A stretch of 64,000 nt of DNA, taken from assembly GCA_949130495.1 (NCBI GenBank), contig OX422215.1, positions 529,277,755 to 529,341,754 on the forward strand, given 5' to 3'. Source of the DNA: Sambucus nigra. Taxonomy: Eukaryota; Streptophyta; Magnoliopsida; Dipsacales; Adoxaceae. The translations under genes and the position numbers were made by a program. Below are positions 60,001 to 64,000 of this stretch, one piece after another. Numbering within the stretch: the first letter of the stretch is position 1; each line of letters starts with the position of its first letter. The notes under the pieces are model-generated. The model was not told where the DNA came from and did not search any database. It was given only the letters and a program-made list of their open reading frames with translations.

Positions 60001-60141
60001 AATAGTTTTGTTTTTAAAAAAACATATTTTTATTGAAAATTTGAATTTGTATTTTTTTTGAAAAAAATTGTTTAAAAAAATAAAGTGCTAACTAGATAAA
60101 TGAGGTGCCAACTATACAAATAAGGACAAATGAGGTTGCCA

Positions 60142-60178
60142 ACTAGACAACCCGGTACTAGCTCCCGGGTTGTCTAGT
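60142..60178 (+). repeat. Hairpin with 14-base arms, Helitron-end-like
   Basis: ACTAGACAACCCGG and CCGGGTTGTCTAGT flank a 9-base loop. CTAG followed by T at the outer edge resembles a Helitron 3' terminus. No matching TC start was identified, so this is only a candidate end; the tandem repeat at 59440-60000 may belong to the same element. Confidence 0.5.
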
Positions 60179-60204
60179 ATTATTCCATTAAATATGGGTG
60201 CTGG

Positions 60205-60886
60205 TAAGGGTAGGGCCGTCTCAAGCAAAATTGGGGCCCTAGGCTAGAAATTAATATGGGACCCTTTTTTTTATAAAAATTATTATATTATATTAAATAT
60301 ATGTTACATTTTCTCAATAATTGTTTTTATTAAATAGATTTATTAAAATTTATTTTTCTTTCTTTTTGAGATGGAAAATCATGAATTATATTTTTGTATT
60401 CAGGGTTTGCTACAATATTTTTTTCAATGGATAATATAGCTAACCCATTTAATCTTTCTTACGACATAGTCGATCTTCTAATTATTTCACATAAACAAAC
60501 AAATACTATTATAGAACAATAAAACCTGGTAACGCTGATGTATATTCAATCTGATTGTACAAACAACAAACTTCTCCAATTGAAAAAATAAATTTTCACT
60601 TTCAATATGTCAACATTTAAAAACATATTAATAACATAATCATTTAAGTTTAAACAATTTCATAAGATAAAAGAGAGAGAAAAATTAAATAAAATATAAT
60701 AACATTAACAATATAATATACATATAGTATATATATATATCAAACAAACCTTGTATGGGAGAAGTTTTATAGAGTCACCAGATCTTTTTTTTAATGTGTT
60801 GTGCATATTATTTTTTTTGTATATCAAGATAATATTGCCAAGTTGAAATTTTTTGTAAATAGTTTTTGTGCAAATAAAATGAAACG

Positions 60887-60924
<38 letters not shown>

Positions 60925-61145
60925 TGAACAAATGGTAGAGAGAGAGACATAGAGAGAGATGAAACGATTGGTACTTTAAAACAAAGATTAATGGGTTTAG
61001 TTAGTGGGTTATTTTTAATAGCCTTGAAAATAGGAAGTGTTTTTACTTTTTTCCATGGGTATATTTATTTATATATAATATAATAAACAGTTATTAAACT
61101 TAGGGGCCCTTAAATATGGTGGGGCCCAAGGCGATGGGGAAGGGA
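60205..61145. mobile_element. Possible decayed DNA transposon with GGGGCCC ends
   Basis: TAGGGCCGTCTCAAGC and TTGGGGCCCTAGGC at the left and GGGGCCCTTAAATATGG plus GGGGCCCAAGGC at the right resemble opposed ends of a common plant repeat. The interior is AT-rich, with a GA repeat at 60890-60955. No transposase, no clear duplication. Confidence 0.35.
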
Positions 61146-61349
61146 CCTTCTGGTTTTTAGTTTGAGCCCTTTGGTTATGTTAAAATTTAACTCCTATATT
61201 ATTGTCAAGTTAATTAGTAAGGGCACTTGTTTTAAAATTTTAAAACCCTAAAATATTCTTAAATTCTCAACTTCTCTCTCTTTCGGCTCTGAACTCTCGT
61301 CCGCATTTGTTCAAGACTCCATGGTCTCTGCTTTTCTTCTCTCTCTGTG

Positions 61350-61381
<32 letters not shown>
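61350..61381. repeat. (CA)n microsatellite
   Basis: TATACACACACACACACACA-type run just before the LTR at 61438. Confidence 0.9.
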
Positions 61382-61383
<2 letters not shown>

Positions 61384-61437
61384 AGTTTAGTTTTTTTATT
61401 ACAAATTTACCACAATCAATAAATCCCTCACTATACA

Positions 61438-61849
61438 TGTGGGTACCTCGATTAATTATTCTTGCCCAGATGAGTGGCCTGATTAAGTTCGGTCCAATGT
61501 CTAAAGGCCTCGTGCATAACTAATTCAGTTATGACCCATTCAACCCCTAAAATCTCTCAAGAGATATTCTAGGGATCATGGGTTAACATGGAGGAGTCCA
61601 ATACCTCCACTCTCTGAGAAATTACATGTATATATTAAACCCTCAGCCCGGGGCAAAGGGCACGTAATTATAAACACTCCCCCGGAGTAAAGAGAAATAA
61701 GAAACAGAGATCAACACCGTGGATGTAGGCCAATTTATCGAACCACGTATATCTTGTGTCATGTGTGATTGTAGTTATTTTGTGTTCTTCATTTATTCTG
61801 CTGATTGTATTAGCTTATTATTTTTGTGTTGAGATTTATTGTCACCACA
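61438..61849 (+). mobile_element. LTR of a second Tat-like Ty3 element (H)
   Basis: TGTGGGTACC to GTCACCACA, 412 bases, with the same ends and length as the LTRs of the complete element at 13264-23975 but clearly diverged. Followed by the primer-binding site TTGGCGTCGTCTGTGGG at 61851-61867. Confidence 0.85.
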
Positions 61850-61917
61850 ATTGGCGTCGTCTGTGGGAAGCGATTGTTTTTTCTTTGAAGAATGCCTTAA
61901 CCATCAAGAACCTAAAA

Positions 61918-62908
61918 TGTCTGGTCACAGCGGTAATTCCCTTTAAGCAGGGTATATTCAAGAGAAACCCATTCCTCTAAGGGTTAGATCCGAAGTTCGA
62001 CGTTCAAACCCAAGGTCTTGCCCAGAACGATAGGCTTCAGAAGAGAGCCAGGGACTAGCAAGGTCGACGCAAGTTTCCAGGCTTATGGATGCCTACGAGG
62101 CCAGACTCCAAGAGCAAGAGGAAGCTACTTGTAAGTAGGGAGATGAGAACGCTCGCCTCAAGAGAAAACTGGAAAAGATGGAGAGATAACTCCATCCAAG
62201 CATGAGGCAACGTCACTATCGCACTCCTAGACCTAAGGCGAGCAAGTCTCGTAGCCGAGGAAGGAGTCCAAGACATGGGCATCAAAAAATTGAGGGACAT
62301 AGGTCAGATGACGACTTATCCGAGCAGCATCAATCAGCTCGCCGTTATAGGAGACCAGGCCGAGGGAACGATGACATACGAAATTTGGTTCGAAGAGAAA
62401 TGGACCAACACCCAGCGCATCGGTGTGTCGGGTCGACTAAAGAGCTGTCCAGGCGAGCTCTCAGGACCCAGATGAAATCCCCTTTCTCAAGGGAGATAGA
62501 AGAAGAAGAAGAAGCCCCTAAGAAGTTCACAATGCCTAGGTTTAAGATCTACGGTCGAAAGACCGACCCTATCGACCATGTTAGGCAGTATAGGCAGCCT
62601 AGGAACCGTTGGAATCACAGGGACGCATTAACGTGCAAGATCTTTCTGACTCGCTTATACGATGTGTCTCAAAAGTGGTTTGAGAGACTACCTCACCGAT
62701 CCATCAGGAGCTTCGAGTCCCGGGCAGAGCTCTTCACAGCTCGCTTCATTACTAGCATCTCCCACCCGAATAGGATGGATTCTTTGTTGACAATAAAGAT
62801 AATGCCCCAGGAGAGCCTCAAGGACGACGTGAAGAGAAATTGGGAGCTATTCAAAGAGGTGGAGGACTGCTCGGAGCAGGTCTCCGTGGCGTCCTTTAAG
62901 ATTGGTTT
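61918..62908 (+). pseudogene. Gag of Tat-like element H, interrupted
   Basis: Readable from MSGHSGNS at 61918 with several early stops (about 61945, 62029, 62137, 62188), then open from 62202: Arg/Ser-rich SKSRSRGRSPRHG, NLVRREMDQHPAH, KKFTMPRFKIYGRKTDPIDH, QKWFERLPHRSIRSF and NWELFKEVEDCSEQVSVASF. It matches the gag of the complete element and reads through the place where that copy has a frameshift. At 62908 it is cut by the LTR of another Copia B element; the rest lies beyond the window. Confidence 0.87.
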
Positions 62909-63928
62909 TGTAAAAGGAAAATAATCCCAAAGGGTGGTTTTCACAAACTTCCATTTTTAAACCAATTTTAGTTCATCCCTAAAATATGCAACTACGTGTC
63001 AATACAAAAAAGATATAGCACGCGACACAATAATTCTGGAAAAATCCCCGAAGGGCAAAACCTTTTATTTCTAGAATTTTGAAAAGTTTACAAGACCATT
63101 GACTTACATACAACCTGATAATCGCCCACAAGTGTAACGCACGGTGTCTTCACCAAACCTTCAAAGTAACGGCTAGAAATCTGTAGTGGTTCACGCGCAG
63201 CTATACCACAAGGACCGCAACTCAAAAAACTCCATAGAGACTCCCTCCATAATAGCACGTAGCTCTCGATTGTAGAGATCTCCCCACAAAGGATGAACAG
63301 AAGAAAAGCAATGTTCTTGAACACAAAAACAATTCACCAAAGCATATGGGGATTTTGTGAATTGAAAATAGAAGCGGACTAAACCATAAACGAAGAAGTC
63401 AAAAGGATTTTGCAGTTTCGCAGTTTTATGTCTTTCAAAACACTGGGACTTCTTAATGAAAACGAAACCATTTAATGAGTATTTATACAAAATCGTGCTG
63501 CCTCAGTATATGAGCTCGTTCGAACGAGAAAGAGATCTTGCGCGAACGACATATGCATGTCGTTCAAGCGAGATCGCGTGACAATGCAATGTCGTTTGAA
63601 TGACAGAGTAAACTCGTTTGAACGACTGTTACGTCAAAAAATATTATTTTTAATGTCCACTCCAATACTTAAACAAAATACTCATTCTCAAATTTTGACG
63701 AAAAAGTGCGCTCCAACGCTTAGAAAATATTTTGTTAAAATATCCCAAAAGCTCTAAGTGTAAAGTTAAGGTATTAAAAACATAACCTTACCAAACTAAA
63801 CTTTGGAGAGTCTTTTTGATGAAGAACTTGATATTCGAATCTGTCTTTGATTCTTGAATGTTCTTTGACGGTGTAGCAGTATACGACATATTAAATTGAT
63901 AACGGACTTATAAAATAATGTCCTTACA
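62909..63928 (-). mobile_element. 3' LTR of a second Copia B element (B2), complete
   Basis: 1020 bases, the fullest B-type LTR here. On the minus strand it starts TGTAAGGACATTATTTT at 63928 and ends in CTTTTACA at 62909. It contains the perfect palindrome CTCGTTCGAACGAG at 63515-63528 and a near-palindrome GAACGACAT...ATGTCGTTC just after. The expected duplication on this side is GGTTT (62904-62908); the other side is outside. Confidence 0.88.
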
Positions 63929-64000
63929 AAGCTCCCCCTATGACTATGTCGGTACTTACATAAAAACATCTGAATTATCAAATACCAAAAAATCCTATAC
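63929..64000 (-). mobile_element. Polypurine tract and 3' internal end of Copia element B2
   Basis: AGCTCCCCCTATGAC (minus: GTCATAGGGGGAGCT) adjoins the LTR, then sequence parallel to 9858-9925. The element continues past the window end. Confidence 0.8.

Noticed and set aside
1..64000. tRNA and rRNA genes
   Set aside because: Only primer-binding sites matching tRNA 3' ends were seen; no cloverleaf or rRNA core was recognised.

Overview
This is nuclear DNA from a flowering plant, probably a eudicot, in a retrotransposon-rich intergenic stretch. The evidence is plant-type Ty3 and Copia LTR elements with plant primer-binding sites, a Helitron, and one broken plant MYB gene with introns. I see no bacterial genes, rRNA, tRNA or CRISPR, and apart from the MYB remnant no host gene.

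Layout. (1) 1-8933: Tekay-like Ty3 element A (left LTR cut by the window edge, decayed gag, no readable pol, complete right LTR). (2) 8934-29150: a nest on the minus strand. Copia (SIRE-type) element B is interrupted by Copia element C (11094-27167). C is interrupted by a complete 10.7-kb Tat/Grande-like Ty3 element (13264-23975, target duplication ATACA) that carries two antisense extra genes. B's own 3' LTR was hit by A. (3) 29151-36133: Athila-like element D with gag and protease remnants but no reverse transcriptase. (4) 36134-43517: plus-strand Copia element E, split by a 4-kb non-coding Helitron (38032-42057). (5) 43518-46860: old DNA with a decayed Copia polymerase. (6) 46810-58948, minus strand: a DUO1-like R2R3-MYB pseudogene, the only host gene found. 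Its R3 exon is split by the 9.6-kb LTR element G (47310-56920, target duplication ATTAT), and its R2 repeat carries a stop codon in place of a conserved tryptophan. (7) 58949-61437: AT-rich DNA with a 34-bp perfect palindrome, a roughly 187-bp tandem repeat and a Helitron-like hairpin. (8) 61438-64000: a second Tat-like element (LTR plus gag), interrupted by the 3' LTR of another B element that runs off the window.

The elements are related to one another. A and G share an LTR block, internal hairpin repeats and, in each LTR, eight copies of a GAATCGATTC-type palindrome. Similar GAACCGGTTC palindromes occur in the otherwise unrelated C and D, and a TTCGAA-centred one in B. Almost every protein frame in the window is broken by stops or shifts, so the window is best read as a record of successive insertions. 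The points most worth following up are the inactivated DUO1-like gene, whose nonsense codon lies inside a likely miR159 target site, and the recurrent palindromes in the LTRs.
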